Shown piece after piece: positions 15,206-24,425 of a stretch of 64,000 bases of DNA. Each line of letters starts with the position of its first letter. Position 1 is the first letter of the stretch. The notes under the pieces were generated by a model. The model saw nothing but the letters and a program-made list of their open reading frames with translations, did not search any database and was not told the DNA's origin. This DNA comes from Anaerozeibacter quisquiliarum (GTDB taxonomy: Bacteria > Bacillota > Clostridia > Christensenellales > Aristaeellaceae): NCBI GenBank assembly GCA_051162045.1, contig JBISDI010000002.1; one strand, given 5' to 3'. A program made the position numbers and the translations under genes.

Positions 15206-15955
15206 ATGAAAAAGGCAATTCAGGTTCTGGTGCTGGTGCTTGCCCTGTTGCTGGCGGTCGCGCCGGCGTGCGCGGCGGCGGAAGTTAAGCTGGCCAACAC
15301 GGTGTGGCAGGTGAAGTCTCCGTTTGTCGGCGTCAAAGGGACCTCGGTGGTGCGGTTCTACACCGACAAGGTGGTCCTGAAGATGGGCGTCGGCGGCATA
15401 CTCGGCGACTATACCTTTGACGCGAAGACCGGCGCGCTGGCCGTGAAGGTGATGGACAGCACGGAGAAGGACATTGACATGGGCGGTCTGCCGATCAAGG
15501 TGGATGTGGTGGCGGGGATGACCATTTCAGGCCTGGCGACGATTGGTAAGAAGGGCATGACGCTGAGCAATCTGGTGCTGAAGCAGGAGATCGCTAGCGT
15601 AACGCCCGTCACCCCCAAGGGGCTCTTTGACGGGACCCCGTTGCCCTTCACGATCAAGGCAACCAGGCTGACCCCGGCGGTGACCAAGGTATCGGCCAAG
15701 CCCGTAACCCAGGGCACGCCCAGCATCGTCGCGATCAAGGCCAACGCCGCGGCGGATTGCTACCTGATTCTCGACAAGGACGATCAGGTGATTGGCGGGG
15801 GCCTGCTGATTGACGGCGAAGCCGGCTTCCAGCATACATTCGCGGACAAGGTCAACAAGATTTCCGTGCGCGTGGGCCTGATCGACCAGAACTACCTCCT
15901 CCCGATCGCCGACAGCTTTTCCAAGCCGGTCAAGCTGACCGTTAAAACCAAGTAG
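15206..15955 (+). CDS. Secreted protein of unknown function
   Basis: A 249-residue exported protein. MKKAIQVLVLVLALLLAVAP followed by ACAAAEVK is a signal peptide; the Cys is not in a convincing lipobox. The mature part is beta-rich and almost free of cysteine. It has two halves: an N-terminal domain of about 110 residues (ANTVWQVKSPFVGVKGTSVV...) reminiscent of lipocalin-like or copper-resistance-like small beta domains, and a C-terminal domain with CYLILDKDDQVIGGG. I do not recognise a family. ATG 15206 has GGGGGT 7-8 nt upstream. Monocistronic between the promoter at 15165 and the terminator at 15972. Confidence 0.75.
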   Translation: MKKAIQVLVLVLALLLAVAPACAAAEVKLANTVWQVKSPFVGVKGTSVVRFYTDKVVLKMGVGGILGDYTFDAKTGALAVKVMDSTEKDIDMGGLPIKVDVVAGMTISGLATIGKKGMTLSNLVLKQEIASVTPVTPKGLFDGTPLPFTIKATRLTPAVTKVSAKPVTQGTPSIVAIKANAAADCYLILDKDDQVIGGGLLIDGEAGFQHTFADKVNKISVRVGLIDQNYLLPIADSFSKPVKLTVKTK

Positions 15956-15971
15956 GCAAACGGGTACGCGC

Positions 15972-16013
15972 AAAGGGGCCGTTGCAGAGCGGAAGTGCTG
16001 CAACGGCCCCTTT
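15972..16013. terminator. Strong terminator between convergent genes
   Basis: A 16-bp perfect stem, 15972-15987 with 15998-16013, 10-nt loop, then CTGTTTGG. It separates the plus-strand secreted protein gene from cinA on the minus strand. Confidence 0.88.
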
Positions 16014-16060
16014 CTGTTTGGCGCGCATTTCAAGCTTCATCCGGCGACCCGGGGATGCCC

Positions 16061-17317
16061 CTACGGCAACGCTTCCCCGGCCGAGATCAGCGCCATGCGC
16101 AGCATGTTGAGCGCGTGGGCGCAGGACAGCGTACGGATCCAGGCGCGGTCGCCCAGAAAGTTGAAGCGCTTGCACTCGGTGCCGCGCTCGCTCGCGATGG
16201 CGATGTAGACCGTGCCCACCGGCTTCTCCTCCGTGCCGCCGTCGGGACCCGCGACGCCGGTCACCGCGAGCGCGTAGTCGGTTTCGCTTACCCTCCGGCA
16301 TCCCTCGGCCATCTCCCGCGCGCAGCGCTCGCTGATCGCGCCGTCCGACGCAAGCGTATCCGCGCGCACCCCGAGCGTGCGCATCTTCGCCTCGTTTGAA
16401 TAGGTCACGAAGCTGTGCGTCAGCGCCTGCGACGCACCCGGCTGCGAAACCAGCGTGGAAGCCAGCAGCCCGCCGGTGCAGCTTTCCGCGAAGGCCACCG
16501 TCTTGCCCTTTTCGATCAGCAGCTTCAGCACCGTGCCCGCCATCGTGGCGCTGCGCCCCTCGGCGTATACGGCGTCGCCCAGCCGCCGCCGGATCTCCCG
16601 TTCCACCGGATCCAAGAGCGGCGCGGGATCCTCGTGCAGCCCCACCTTGACCGTCAGCCGCGCCTGCACCTCGCCCTCGCCGCAGTAGAGCGCCAGCGTG
16701 GGGCTGCCCAGGTGAAACAGATCCAGCAGGATGGTCTCCACCCTCGATTCGCCCACGCCAAAGATGCGCAAAAACCGCGAGTGGATCGCCGCGCCCAGCC
16801 CCTCCCGCAGGTAGGGCTCAAGCGCCTGCTCGAACATGTCCTTGAGCTCCCTCGGCGGGCCGGGCAGCACCGCCACCCGCTTGCCGCCCTGCTCCACCAC
16901 GCAGCCGGGCGCGGTGCCCCGGCGGTTGTTGAGGATGTGCGCGCCTACCGGAAAGTAGGCCTGCTTGAGGTTGTTTTCATCGAGCGAGCGGCCCGGATGC
17001 AGCTTCTCCATACGTTCCTTGAGCGCGGCGAGGCTATCTTCGTCGAGCGTCATCTCAAGCGCGAAGTGCTCGGCCACCATCTCCTTGGTCAGGTCGTCCT
17101 CGGTCGGGCCCAACCCCCCGGTGGTGATGACAAGGTCCGCGCGCTCAAGCGCTTCGCAAAGCGCCGCCTTGACTCGGCCGGGATTGTCGCCCACCGTCGT
17201 ATGGCGGTACAGGTCGATGCCCAGCTCGCTCAGCCGCGCCGACAGGTATTGCGCGTCGGTGTTGGCGATTTGGCCCATGAGCAGTTCGGTGCCCACCGAC
17301 AGAATTTCGCAAATCAC
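16061..17317 (-). CDS. cinA: CinA family protein (competence/damage-inducible; NMN amidohydrolase domain)
   Basis: A 418-residue two-domain protein. The N-terminal MoCF-like domain (about 1-170) has CEILSVGTELLMGQIANTDAQ and the nucleotide-binding loop VITTGGLGPTEDDLT. The C-terminal CinA domain (about 255-418) has FAESCTGGLLASTLVSQPGAS and AVTGVAGPDGGTEEKPVGTV; in characterised relatives it deamidates nicotinamide mononucleotide in pyridine-nucleotide recycling. It starts with GTG at 17317, overlapping the pgsA stop by 4 bases (GTGA). Last gene of the mnmG-ftsK-rimO-pgsA-cinA direction. rimO/pgsA/cinA adjacency is common in Firmicutes. Confidence 0.93.
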   Translation of the reverse strand: MICEILSVGTELLMGQIANTDAQYLSARLSELGIDLYRHTTVGDNPGRVKAALCEALERADLVITTGGLGPTEDDLTKEMVAEHFALEMTLDEDSLAALKERMEKLHPGRSLDENNLKQAYFPVGAHILNNRRGTAPGCVVEQGGKRVAVLPGPPRELKDMFEQALEPYLREGLGAAIHSRFLRIFGVGESRVETILLDLFHLGSPTLALYCGEGEVQARLTVKVGLHEDPAPLLDPVEREIRRRLGDAVYAEGRSATMAGTVLKLLIEKGKTVAFAESCTGGLLASTLVSQPGASQALTHSFVTYSNEAKMRTLGVRADTLASDGAISERCAREMAEGCRRVSETDYALAVTGVAGPDGGTEEKPVGTVYIAIASERGTECKRFNFLGDRAWIRTLSCAHALNMLRMALISAGEALP

Positions 17318-17850
17318 GTCTTAAACACCCCCAGGTTGCGCCGCACATAGCTGACGCAGGACCACACCGAAAGCGCGACCGACGCCCAGAGCAGCCGCCC
17401 GCCGATCGCGGTGAACAGCGACGCCGGCGGGAACCCGCCGAGCAGGATCAGGATCAGCGCCACCATCTGGGTAACGGTCTTCCACTTGCCCACCGCGTCG
17501 GCCGCGACCACCTTGCCCTTGGCCGCCGCCACCAGCCGCACGCCCGACACGATGAACTCGCGCCCGAGCAGCAGCATCGCCGCCAGCCAGTGCACGCGGC
17601 CCTGCGCCACCAGCCCAATGAGCGCCGCCATCACCAGCAGCTTGTCGGCCATCGGGTCCATCAGCTTGCCGAAGTCGGTCACCATGTCGTACTTGCGCGC
17701 GTAGTAGCCATCGTACAGGTCGGTCAGCGAGGCCAAGCCGAACACCGCCGCCGCCAGAATCTGGCACAGCGGTACATTCGTCATCATCAGCCCCACCACC
17801 GCGGGGATCATCAGCACCCGTAGCAGCGTCAGCTTGTTGGGCAGGTTCAT
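17314..17850 (-). CDS. pgsA: CDP-diacylglycerol-glycerol-3-phosphate 3-phosphatidyltransferase
   Basis: A 178-residue integral membrane enzyme that makes phosphatidylglycerol phosphate. The CDP-alcohol phosphotransferase signature D-G-x2-A-R-x8-G-x3-D-x3-D is present in YDGYYARKYDMVTDFGKL followed by MDPMAD. About five hydrophobic segments are visible. ATG 17850 begins 1 nt after the rimO stop, and its own stop overlaps cinA, so the three are translationally linked. Confidence 0.93.
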   Translation of the reverse strand: MNLPNKLTLLRVLMIPAVVGLMMTNVPLCQILAAAVFGLASLTDLYDGYYARKYDMVTDFGKLMDPMADKLLVMAALIGLVAQGRVHWLAAMLLLGREFIVSGVRLVAAAKGKVVAADAVGKWKTVTQMVALILILLGGFPPASLFTAIGGRLLWASVALSVWSCVSYVRRNLGVFKT

Positions 17851-17851
17851 C

Positions 17852-19174
17852 TCACAATGCCTCCCCTTCCAGGTCGTAGGCGTCGGCCCCGGTAATCTTT
17901 ACCTTTACATACTCACCCGGCGCGGGTATGCGTCCCGCCGTGAACAGCACGCTGCCGTCCACCTCGGGCGCTTCGAGCTGCGTACGCCCGACGCAGCGCC
18001 CGCCCTCGCTCGCACCGACGAGCACTTCGTAAGTCTTCCCCACGCGCGCCTCGTTAAACTCAAGCGATATGCCCTGCTGCAGCGTCATCAGCCGGTCGAG
18101 CCGCTCGCGCTTGACATCCTCGTCCACCTGATCTTTCATGGAAAAGGCGGCAGTGCCTTCCTCGGGCGAGTAGGCGAACGCGCCCAGCCGTGCGAACCTC
18201 GCCTGCCGAACAAAGGCAAGCAGCTCGTCGAACTGCGCGTCGGTCTCGCCCGGAAAGCCCACGATCATCGTGGTGCGCACCGCGATATCCCGCGCGCGGC
18301 ACAGCTCGATCAGCCGCCGGATGTCGGCATTGGCGCCGCGCCGGTTCATGCGCCTGAGCATTTCATCGTTCACGTGCTGCAGCGGCAGGTCGAGGTAGTT
18401 CGCGATCTTGGGGTTGCCGGCCACGGTGTCGAGCAGCCGCTCGGTCACGGTGTCGGGGTAGCAATAGAGCACGCGCAGCCAGTGCACGGCGGGCAACGCC
18501 GCGACCTCGGTCATGAGCTCGGGCAACAGCAGCTTCCCGCCCTCAAAATCGCTTCCGTAGCGCGAGGTGTCCTGGGCGATCAGCGTCAGTTCGCTCGCGC
18601 CGGCCTCGCTCAGCCGAGCGCATTCGCGCAGGATGTCGGCATAGGGCCGCGAGCGGTAGCCGCCCCGGATCAGCGGGATCGCGCAATAGGCGCAGCGGTT
18701 GTCGCAGCCATCGGATATCTTGACGTAGGCCGAGTGGGACGGCGTGGTCAGCACGCGCGGACTTTCAAAGAACTGCGCCTTGGCACCCGCGAGCAGCGGC
18801 TTTGCGCCGCCTACGGCCTGCTCGATCGCCTCGATAAAGCGCGGGTAGTCGTTGACGCCCAGGAATCCGTCGACCTCGGGCATCTCGGCCTTGAGCTCGT
18901 CGGGATAGCGCTGGGTCAGGCAGCCGGTCACGAACAGCAAAAGGCAGCGCCCGCTGTCCTTGTAGCGGGCCATCTCGAAGATGGTCTCGATCGATTCTTC
19001 CTTGGCGGGCCCGATGAACCCGCAGGTGTTGACCACGATCAACTCGGCGTCCGCGGGGTCGGCCACCGCCTCGACGCCCTTCTCCCTGAGCATCCCCAGC
19101 AATATTTCAGAGTCCACCCGGTTTTTCGAGCACCCCAGCGACACCAGGCCGACCGTCTTCGGAAATTTCATCAT
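17852..19174 (-). CDS. rimO: Ribosomal protein S12 methylthiotransferase RimO
   Basis: A 440-residue radical-SAM enzyme that methylthiolates an Asp of ribosomal protein S12. The N-terminal UPF0004 domain starts VGLVSLGCSKNRVDSEI and has the second Cys in VVNTCGFIGPAKEESI. The radical-SAM cluster motif is DGCDNRCAYCAIPLIRGGYR. A C-terminal TRAM domain starts near LVGASEGGRCVGRTQLEAPE. GCSKNRVDSE is the RimO rather than MiaB form. The first of two adjacent ATGs has AAAGGGA 7 nt upstream. Upstream lies ftsK after a 181-nt gap in which I see no clear signal. Confidence 0.95.
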   Translation of the reverse strand: MMKFPKTVGLVSLGCSKNRVDSEILLGMLREKGVEAVADPADAELIVVNTCGFIGPAKEESIETIFEMARYKDSGRCLLLFVTGCLTQRYPDELKAEMPEVDGFLGVNDYPRFIEAIEQAVGGAKPLLAGAKAQFFESPRVLTTPSHSAYVKISDGCDNRCAYCAIPLIRGGYRSRPYADILRECARLSEAGASELTLIAQDTSRYGSDFEGGKLLLPELMTEVAALPAVHWLRVLYCYPDTVTERLLDTVAGNPKIANYLDLPLQHVNDEMLRRMNRRGANADIRRLIELCRARDIAVRTTMIVGFPGETDAQFDELLAFVRQARFARLGAFAYSPEEGTAAFSMKDQVDEDVKRERLDRLMTLQQGISLEFNEARVGKTYEVLVGASEGGRCVGRTQLEAPEVDGSVLFTAGRIPAPGEYVKVKITGADAYDLEGEAL

Positions 19175-19355
19175 CCGCTTGTCCCTTTCAGTATCTGACC
19201 CTTCGGCATCCCAGCGCCCGCCGACCTGTGCGAAGGGCGTGAATGCGATCCCGGCAAAGGGAGGCGCAGCCGATCGACTCGGAATCGCTTCCCGTCCGGC
19301 AGCTCGCGCAGCGGGCGGACGGATGGGGGATTTCGAAGCCCCGCCGTCAGGCGGG

Positions 19356-22106
19356 TCAGAACATATTTCTATATTGTTCGCGCGAAATCAGCACCTTGCG
19401 CGACTTGCTGCCCTCGTCCGGGCCCACGATGCCGCGCACCTCCATCTCGTCGATCAGCCGCCCGGCGCGCGAGTGGCCGACGCGCAGCCGCCGCTGCAGC
19501 ATGCTGACCGAGGCCGCGCCGGCGTCGACCACCAGCTCCACCGCCTGCGGCAGCAGCTCGTCGAACGCGTTCAGCGCGTCCTCCTTGTCGGCGTCGGACA
19601 TGGCGGCGGTGTCCATGTGTTCGATCACATCCTCGTTGTAATCGGCCTGATGGCACTGCTTGAGGAACTCCACCACGGCGTGCACCTCGTCGTCCGACAC
19701 CCACGCGCCCTGCACGCGCGTCTTGGCCATGCCGCTGGGCGCATACAGCATGTCGCCCCGGCCGAGCAGCTTCTCCGCGCCGCCCACGTCCAAAATCGTG
19801 CGGCTGTCCACCTGGGACGCCACCGTGAACGCGATGCGCGAGGGGATGTTGGCCTTGATGACGCCGGTAATCACATTGACCGACGGGCGCTGCGTGGCGA
19901 TTACGAGATGGATGCCCGCGGCGCGCGCCAGCTGCGCCAGCCGGCAGATGGCGTCCTCGACCTCGCCCGGCGTCACCATCATCAGATCGGCCAACTCGTC
20001 GATGATAATCACGATTTGCGGCATGGCCGACTCGTCCGCGCCGCGGCGCTGGTTGAAGCCCTTGATGTCGCGCACGCCGCGCTCCGCGAACTGCTTGTAG
20101 CGGTTGCCCATCTCGACCACCGCCCATTCGAGCGCGCTGGCCGCCTTCTTGGGGTCGGTCACCACCGGCACCAGCAGGTGCGGAATGCCGTTGTAGCTTG
20201 AGAGCTCGACCACCTTGGGGTCGATCATGATCAGGCGCACCTCGTCGGGCGTAGCCCGGTACAGGATCGAGCAGATGATCGAGTTGATGCACACCGACTT
20301 GCCCGAGCCGGTCTGGCCGGCGATCAGCACATGCGGCATGCGGGCGAGGTCGGCGATGATGTAGCGCCCGGCGTTGTCCCGCCCGAGCGCCACCGCGAGG
20401 CGCGAGGGGTGCCTGCGGCATTCGGGGCTCTCGAGCACGTCGCGCAGCGGCACCGCCTCGACCGAGTCGTTGGGCACCTCGACGCCCACGGCCGCCTTGC
20501 CGGGGATCGGCGCTTCGATGCGCACGCTGACCGCCGCCAGGTTGAGCGCGATGTCGTCGGCCAGCGCGGTAATGCGGCTGACCTTGACGCCGGCCGCCGG
20601 CGACAGCTCGAACCGCGTGACCGTCGGGCCGTGCGCGACGCCCAACATCCGCGCGGAGATGCCGAAGCTGGCGAGCGTGTCGACCAGCTTCTTGCCCTTC
20701 TCGGCGTCGCGCTCGTGCCGGCCCTGCAACTGCGTGGGCTTTGAAGGCTCGAGCATATCGATCGGCGGGTAGATGTACTCGATCTCGTCCGCGGGCGCGG
20801 GCCGCGCGATCGGCGGGCGCGCCGGCTTCTTGGGTTTCGGCGCGGGGGCGGGCTTCACCTCGGCCGCCACGGGCACATCGGGCATGTCGAACGGCGGCGC
20901 GTCCTCGATCACGCCCGTGAACGGCGCCTCGGGCTCGCGCGGTTCTTTGGCGTCCGGCCGCGGCGCACCGTCCGCCGACCCCTGCGCGTCCGACATAAAG
21001 CGGTCGAGCGCCGCGTCGTCCGCGCCCCCGTCGAACAGCGCCACGGTCTGCCAGTCGGTCTCGTCGATCACCACGTCGGCCTGGCCGCGCTCAACGCGCG
21101 GCCGCTCGGCCACCTCAGAGCCGTCCGGCTCGGGCGCCAAAGGCCCGGCCTGCGCGGCATAGGCCGTCCGCTCGAGCGTCTCGCGCAGCGGCCGAGGCTC
21201 GGCCACGCTGATCTTCCCGGCCTTCACCTTTTTCCTGCGCCCGGCGAGGAAGTTCGGGATGTCGTAGACCGACGCGTCGTCCTGCCCTTGCGCGGGCAGC
21301 TCCGGCTCGCCCGGCAGCGGGCCCGCGCTGTCGATCCGCTCCACCCGCATGCCCGGTCGGCGTACGCGCGCGCTGTCGCCAAGATACTTCGCGAACGGGT
21401 CGTCCATCTCGTCCTCGCGCGGGGCCACCTTGGGAATCACGGCCTCCGCCTCGCGCGCCGCCATGCGTTCGGTTGCGCGCCTGAGTTGCTGCTCGCGGAA
21501 GTCGTCGTAGCGCGCCTGCGCGCGTTCGCCGATGCGCCGGAACGATATCTTCTGCAGCAGCACCAGGTCGGCCAGGATCAGCGCCACCAGCACCATCGCC
21601 CCGCCGGCCACGCCCAGCGCGCTGTACAGCGGCCAAGCCAGCAGCGCGCCCAGCACGCCTGCGCCGCCGTTTTTGTAGGCGTAGGAACGCGTAAGGCAAG
21701 CCGCGAAGTCGTGAAACGGCGCCCCCTCCATTACTTCTTCCACGCTGAACAGGTGCACGAGCGACATCGCAAACAGGATCAGCAGCGCAATGAGCAGCAC
21801 GCGCCCCTTCTTTACCCCGCGCTCGCGCCCGGAAAACGCCACCAGCGCGCCCACCCACAGAAGCACCAGCGGCAGCGCATAGCGCAGCGCGCCCGCAAGG
21901 CCCCACGCGGCCGACACCAGCCACCGGCCGAGCCCGGTCTCGGGGACTGACACCAAAAAATACATCAGCACCGCCCCGGCAAAGAACAGGATCACGCCGC
22001 TGGCCTCGCGCCAGATACCCCTGTCCGGCGCCGGCTCGCGCTTTGTCTCCTGCGCGCCCCTCGCGGTGGTCTTCTTCTTGTTGCTGCCCGGTGCGGTCTT
22101 GGCCAT
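19356..22106 (-). CDS. ftsK: DNA translocase FtsK/SpoIIIE family
   Basis: A 916-residue DNA pump that clears chromosome termini at division or, in spore formers, moves DNA into the forespore. Four membrane segments occupy about residues 30-190. A long, low-complexity Pro/Ala/Glu linker follows (to about 455). The motor has Walker A IAGQTGSGKSVCINSII (near 592-608), Walker B IVIIIDELADLMMV and the arginine-rich SRIAFTVASQVDSRTIL. The C-terminal winged helix (gamma domain, last ~65 residues) has MLQRRLRVGHSRAGRLIDEM. ATG 22106 has GGAGGAAGG upstream. FtsK versus SpoIIIE cannot be decided from sequence alone. Confidence 0.95.
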   Translation of the reverse strand: MAKTAPGSNKKKTTARGAQETKREPAPDRGIWREASGVILFFAGAVLMYFLVSVPETGLGRWLVSAAWGLAGALRYALPLVLLWVGALVAFSGRERGVKKGRVLLIALLILFAMSLVHLFSVEEVMEGAPFHDFAACLTRSYAYKNGGAGVLGALLAWPLYSALGVAGGAMVLVALILADLVLLQKISFRRIGERAQARYDDFREQQLRRATERMAAREAEAVIPKVAPREDEMDDPFAKYLGDSARVRRPGMRVERIDSAGPLPGEPELPAQGQDDASVYDIPNFLAGRRKKVKAGKISVAEPRPLRETLERTAYAAQAGPLAPEPDGSEVAERPRVERGQADVVIDETDWQTVALFDGGADDAALDRFMSDAQGSADGAPRPDAKEPREPEAPFTGVIEDAPPFDMPDVPVAAEVKPAPAPKPKKPARPPIARPAPADEIEYIYPPIDMLEPSKPTQLQGRHERDAEKGKKLVDTLASFGISARMLGVAHGPTVTRFELSPAAGVKVSRITALADDIALNLAAVSVRIEAPIPGKAAVGVEVPNDSVEAVPLRDVLESPECRRHPSRLAVALGRDNAGRYIIADLARMPHVLIAGQTGSGKSVCINSIICSILYRATPDEVRLIMIDPKVVELSSYNGIPHLLVPVVTDPKKAASALEWAVVEMGNRYKQFAERGVRDIKGFNQRRGADESAMPQIVIIIDELADLMMVTPGEVEDAICRLAQLARAAGIHLVIATQRPSVNVITGVIKANIPSRIAFTVASQVDSRTILDVGGAEKLLGRGDMLYAPSGMAKTRVQGAWVSDDEVHAVVEFLKQCHQADYNEDVIEHMDTAAMSDADKEDALNAFDELLPQAVELVVDAGAASVSMLQRRLRVGHSRAGRLIDEMEVRGIVGPDEGSKSRKVLISREQYRNMF

Positions 22107-22125
22107 GCCTTCCTCCAATAATCCG

Positions 22126-22171
22126 ATATCATACCATGATATAGTATATACCAATTGGGATGGAAATTCAA
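22126..22171 (-). promoter_or_regulatory. ftsK promoter with downstream inverted repeat
   Basis: Minus strand TTGAAT (22171-22166), 17-nt spacer, TATACT (22148-22143). The -35 box overlaps the mnmG stop codon. Directly after the -10 lies ATATCAT-N3-ATGATAT (22126-22142), a perfect 7-bp inverted repeat in the initiation region and thus a plausible repressor site. Confidence 0.6.
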
Positions 22172-23964
22172 CTTCGGGTTCGCCGCCAGCGCTCGAGCCA
22201 GATCAGCAGCACCTGGATATCGCCCGGCGACACGCCCGGTATGCGCGAGGCCTGGCCGATCGAGGCGGGGCGTTGGCGATCGAGTTTTTGACGCGCTTCG
22301 ATGCGCAACGCATCGATCTTCAAATAGTCGATCCCCTCGGGCAGCGCCACGCCCTCCGCGCGCGTGAACTGCTCGATCTGGCTTTGCTGACGGTTCAAAT
22401 ACCCCTGATACTTGATCGATATCTCCGCCTGCTCGAGCGCGCCCGGCATCAACGTAGACAGCTCCGGGCACTCGCCCACCAGCTCCTTAAGCCGCGCCTC
22501 GGGCCGCTTCAGCCGCTCGGTCAGCCGCGCCCCGTCGATCAGCTCGATCGCGCGCGCGGTCTCTTCCCTTTTCCGGCACATCTTCTCATACCGCGCGTCG
22601 TCGGCCAGCCCCGCGCGGCGGCCGAGCTCGGTCAGCCGCAGGTCGGCGTTGTCCTGGCGCAGGTGCAGCCGGTACTCGGCGCGCGAGGTCATCATGCGGT
22701 AGGGCTCGTCCACGCCCTTGGTGACCAGGTCGTCCACCAGCACGCCGATGTAGGCGTCGGCGCGCGTCAGCGTCAGCGGTTGCCCGCCGCCCAGCCACAG
22801 CGCGGCGTTGAGCCCGGCCAGCAGTCCCTGCGCGGCCGCCTCTTCATAGCCCGAGGTGCCGTTGATCTGCCCCGCGAAGTACAGCCCCTGAAACCTGCGC
22901 GCGGAAAGCTCCGCCGTAAGTTCCGTCGGGTCGATCGTCTCGTACTCGATCGCGTAGGCCAGGCGCATCAGCTCAGCGCGCTCGAGCCCCGGCACGCTTT
23001 GGTACACCGCGCGCTGCACCTCTTCCGGGAGCGAGGTGGACATGCCCTGCACGTACCACTCGATACTCCCCTCCCCCTCGGGTTCGAGGAAGACGCCGTG
23101 GCGGTCCTTGTCGGCAAAGCGCACCACCTTGTCCTCGATCGAGGGGCAGTAGCGCGCGCCGGTGCCGTGAATTAAGCCCGAGTACATGGGCGCGCGGTGC
23201 AGGTTGTCGCGGATCAACCGGTGGGTGCGCTCGGTGGTGTAGGTCAGGTAACACAGCGCGCGGTTGTGAAGCGGCCTGTCGGTCATGAACGAGAACGGCA
23301 CGACCGGCTCGTCGCCCGGCTGAGGCGTCATCTGCGAAAAATCCACCGTGCGTCCGTCCACGCGCGCCGGGGTGCCGGTCTTGAACCGCCGCAGCGTAAA
23401 CCCGAGTTCGCGCAGCGCGCCCGCGAGATACCCGGCGGCCATCAGCCCCTGCGGCCCGCCATTGTGGCTGTGCTCGCCGATGATGATGCGGCTGTCCAGA
23501 TACACGCCGGCGCACACGACCGCGGCGCGGCAGCCGATGCGCGCGCCGGTGGCGGTCACCACCCCGGTCACGCTCTTGCCGTCCGTCTCGATGCGCCGGG
23601 CCTCGGCCTGCCTGAGCGTCAGGCCCGCTTGCGCGTCGATCGCCGCGCGCATGCGCGCCTGGTAGGCGCGCTTGTCGGCCTGCGCGCGCAGCGAATGCAC
23701 GGCAGGGCCCTTGCCCAGGTTGAGCATGCGCGACTGCAGCATGGTGTCGTCGATCGCGCGGCCCATCTCGCCGCCCAGCGCGTCCAGCTCGCGCACCAGG
23801 TGCCCCTTGGCCGTGCCGCCGATCGACGGGTTGCAGGGCATCAGCGCCACGCTGTCGAGGTTGAGCGTGAGCATCAGCGTGCGCAGCCCCAACCGCGCCG
23901 CCGCCAGCGCGGCCTCGCAGCCGGCGTGGCCCGCACCGATCACCACGATGTCGTAATCCATCAT
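22168..23964 (-). CDS. mnmG: tRNA uridine-5-carboxymethylaminomethyl modification enzyme MnmG
   Basis: A 598-residue FAD protein that works with MnmE to modify the wobble uridine of tRNAs. The dinucleotide-binding loop VIGAGHAGCEAALAAARLG is near the N-terminus; CNPSIGGTAKGHLVRELDALG is the family signature; FAGQINGTSGYEEAAAQGL is the C-terminal FAD motif. PYRMMTSRAEYRLHLRQDNAD is also typical. It is slightly shorter than the usual ~620-630 residues, through a compact C-terminus ending LERWRRTRS. ATG 23964 is 9 nt from GGGG; the next ATG is adjacent. Its TGA overlaps the -35 of ftsK. Confidence 0.95.
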   Translation of the reverse strand: MMDYDIVVIGAGHAGCEAALAAARLGLRTLMLTLNLDSVALMPCNPSIGGTAKGHLVRELDALGGEMGRAIDDTMLQSRMLNLGKGPAVHSLRAQADKRAYQARMRAAIDAQAGLTLRQAEARRIETDGKSVTGVVTATGARIGCRAAVVCAGVYLDSRIIIGEHSHNGGPQGLMAAGYLAGALRELGFTLRRFKTGTPARVDGRTVDFSQMTPQPGDEPVVPFSFMTDRPLHNRALCYLTYTTERTHRLIRDNLHRAPMYSGLIHGTGARYCPSIEDKVVRFADKDRHGVFLEPEGEGSIEWYVQGMSTSLPEEVQRAVYQSVPGLERAELMRLAYAIEYETIDPTELTAELSARRFQGLYFAGQINGTSGYEEAAAQGLLAGLNAALWLGGGQPLTLTRADAYIGVLVDDLVTKGVDEPYRMMTSRAEYRLHLRQDNADLRLTELGRRAGLADDARYEKMCRKREETARAIELIDGARLTERLKRPEARLKELVGECPELSTLMPGALEQAEISIKYQGYLNRQQSQIEQFTRAEGVALPEGIDYLKIDALRIEARQKLDRQRPASIGQASRIPGVSPGDIQVLLIWLERWRRTRS

Positions 23965-24004
23965 ATCGCATATCCCCGCATGACGACCCCTCCCATGTGC
24001 GCTC

Positions 24005-24033
24005 ATTATAACGTCCTTGGGTTAAGCGCGAAA
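24005..24033 (-). promoter_or_regulatory. Promoter of mnmG
   Basis: Minus strand TTTCGC (24033-24028), 17-nt spacer, TATAAT (24010-24005). Confidence 0.55.
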
Positions 24034-24088
24034 CCTCCCCGCGCGCGGCATTTCCGAAGTTTAACGGGAAACGTCGCCGGGCCGTGCT

Positions 24089-24139
24089 TTACGAACGCGC
24101 GCGCTTGCGCTATCATCCGAATAGTTACCTGATGCTAAC
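24089..24139 (+). promoter_or_regulatory. feo promoter with candidate metal-regulator site
   Basis: TTACGA (24089-24094), 16-nt spacer, TATCAT (24111-24116). Seven nt downstream is GTTACCTGATGCTAAC (24124-24139), an imperfect palindrome whose minus strand has a GGTTAGC half-site, as seen in DtxR/IdeR-family boxes. Iron control would suit the feo genes. Inference. Confidence 0.45.
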
Positions 24140-24170
24140 CGTAATCTTGTACCAATGGGAGGGGACGCCG

Positions 24171-24425
24171 ATGGCCAATCGGGAACTCGCCGCGCTGAAC
24201 GCGCTCGGCAACGAGGAGGAAGCGGTCGTCGAGCGCATCGACGTCGAGGGGCGCGCGCGGCGGCGTCTGGTTGAGATGGGCATCACGCCGGGCACGCGCG
24301 TTATGATATCGCGGCGCGCGCCGCTGGGCGACCCGATGGAGATCCGGCTGCGCGGCTACCAGCTGACGCTGCGCGAGGCCGACGCCCGCCAGATCCTGGT
24401 ATCCAGGGGAGGAGGACGCGCTTGA
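24171..24425 (+). CDS. feoA: Ferrous iron transport protein A
   Basis: An 84-residue SH3-like protein that assists FeoB. Family features are RRRLVEMGITPGTRVMI and GDPMEIRLRGYQLTLREADA, with the C-terminal ILVSRGGG. ATG 24171 has GGGAGGGG 6 nt upstream. Its TGA overlaps the TTG start of feoB by the tetranucleotide TTGA, so the two proteins are made together. Confidence 0.93.
   Translation: MANRELAALNALGNEEEAVVERIDVEGRARRRLVEMGITPGTRVMISRRAPLGDPMEIRLRGYQLTLREADARQILVSRGGGRA

Noticed and set aside
24007..24170. Coding extension of FeoA upstream of 24171
   Set aside because: The frame is open to 24084, but the ribosome site GGGAGGGG and the conserved FeoA start both point to ATG 24171.
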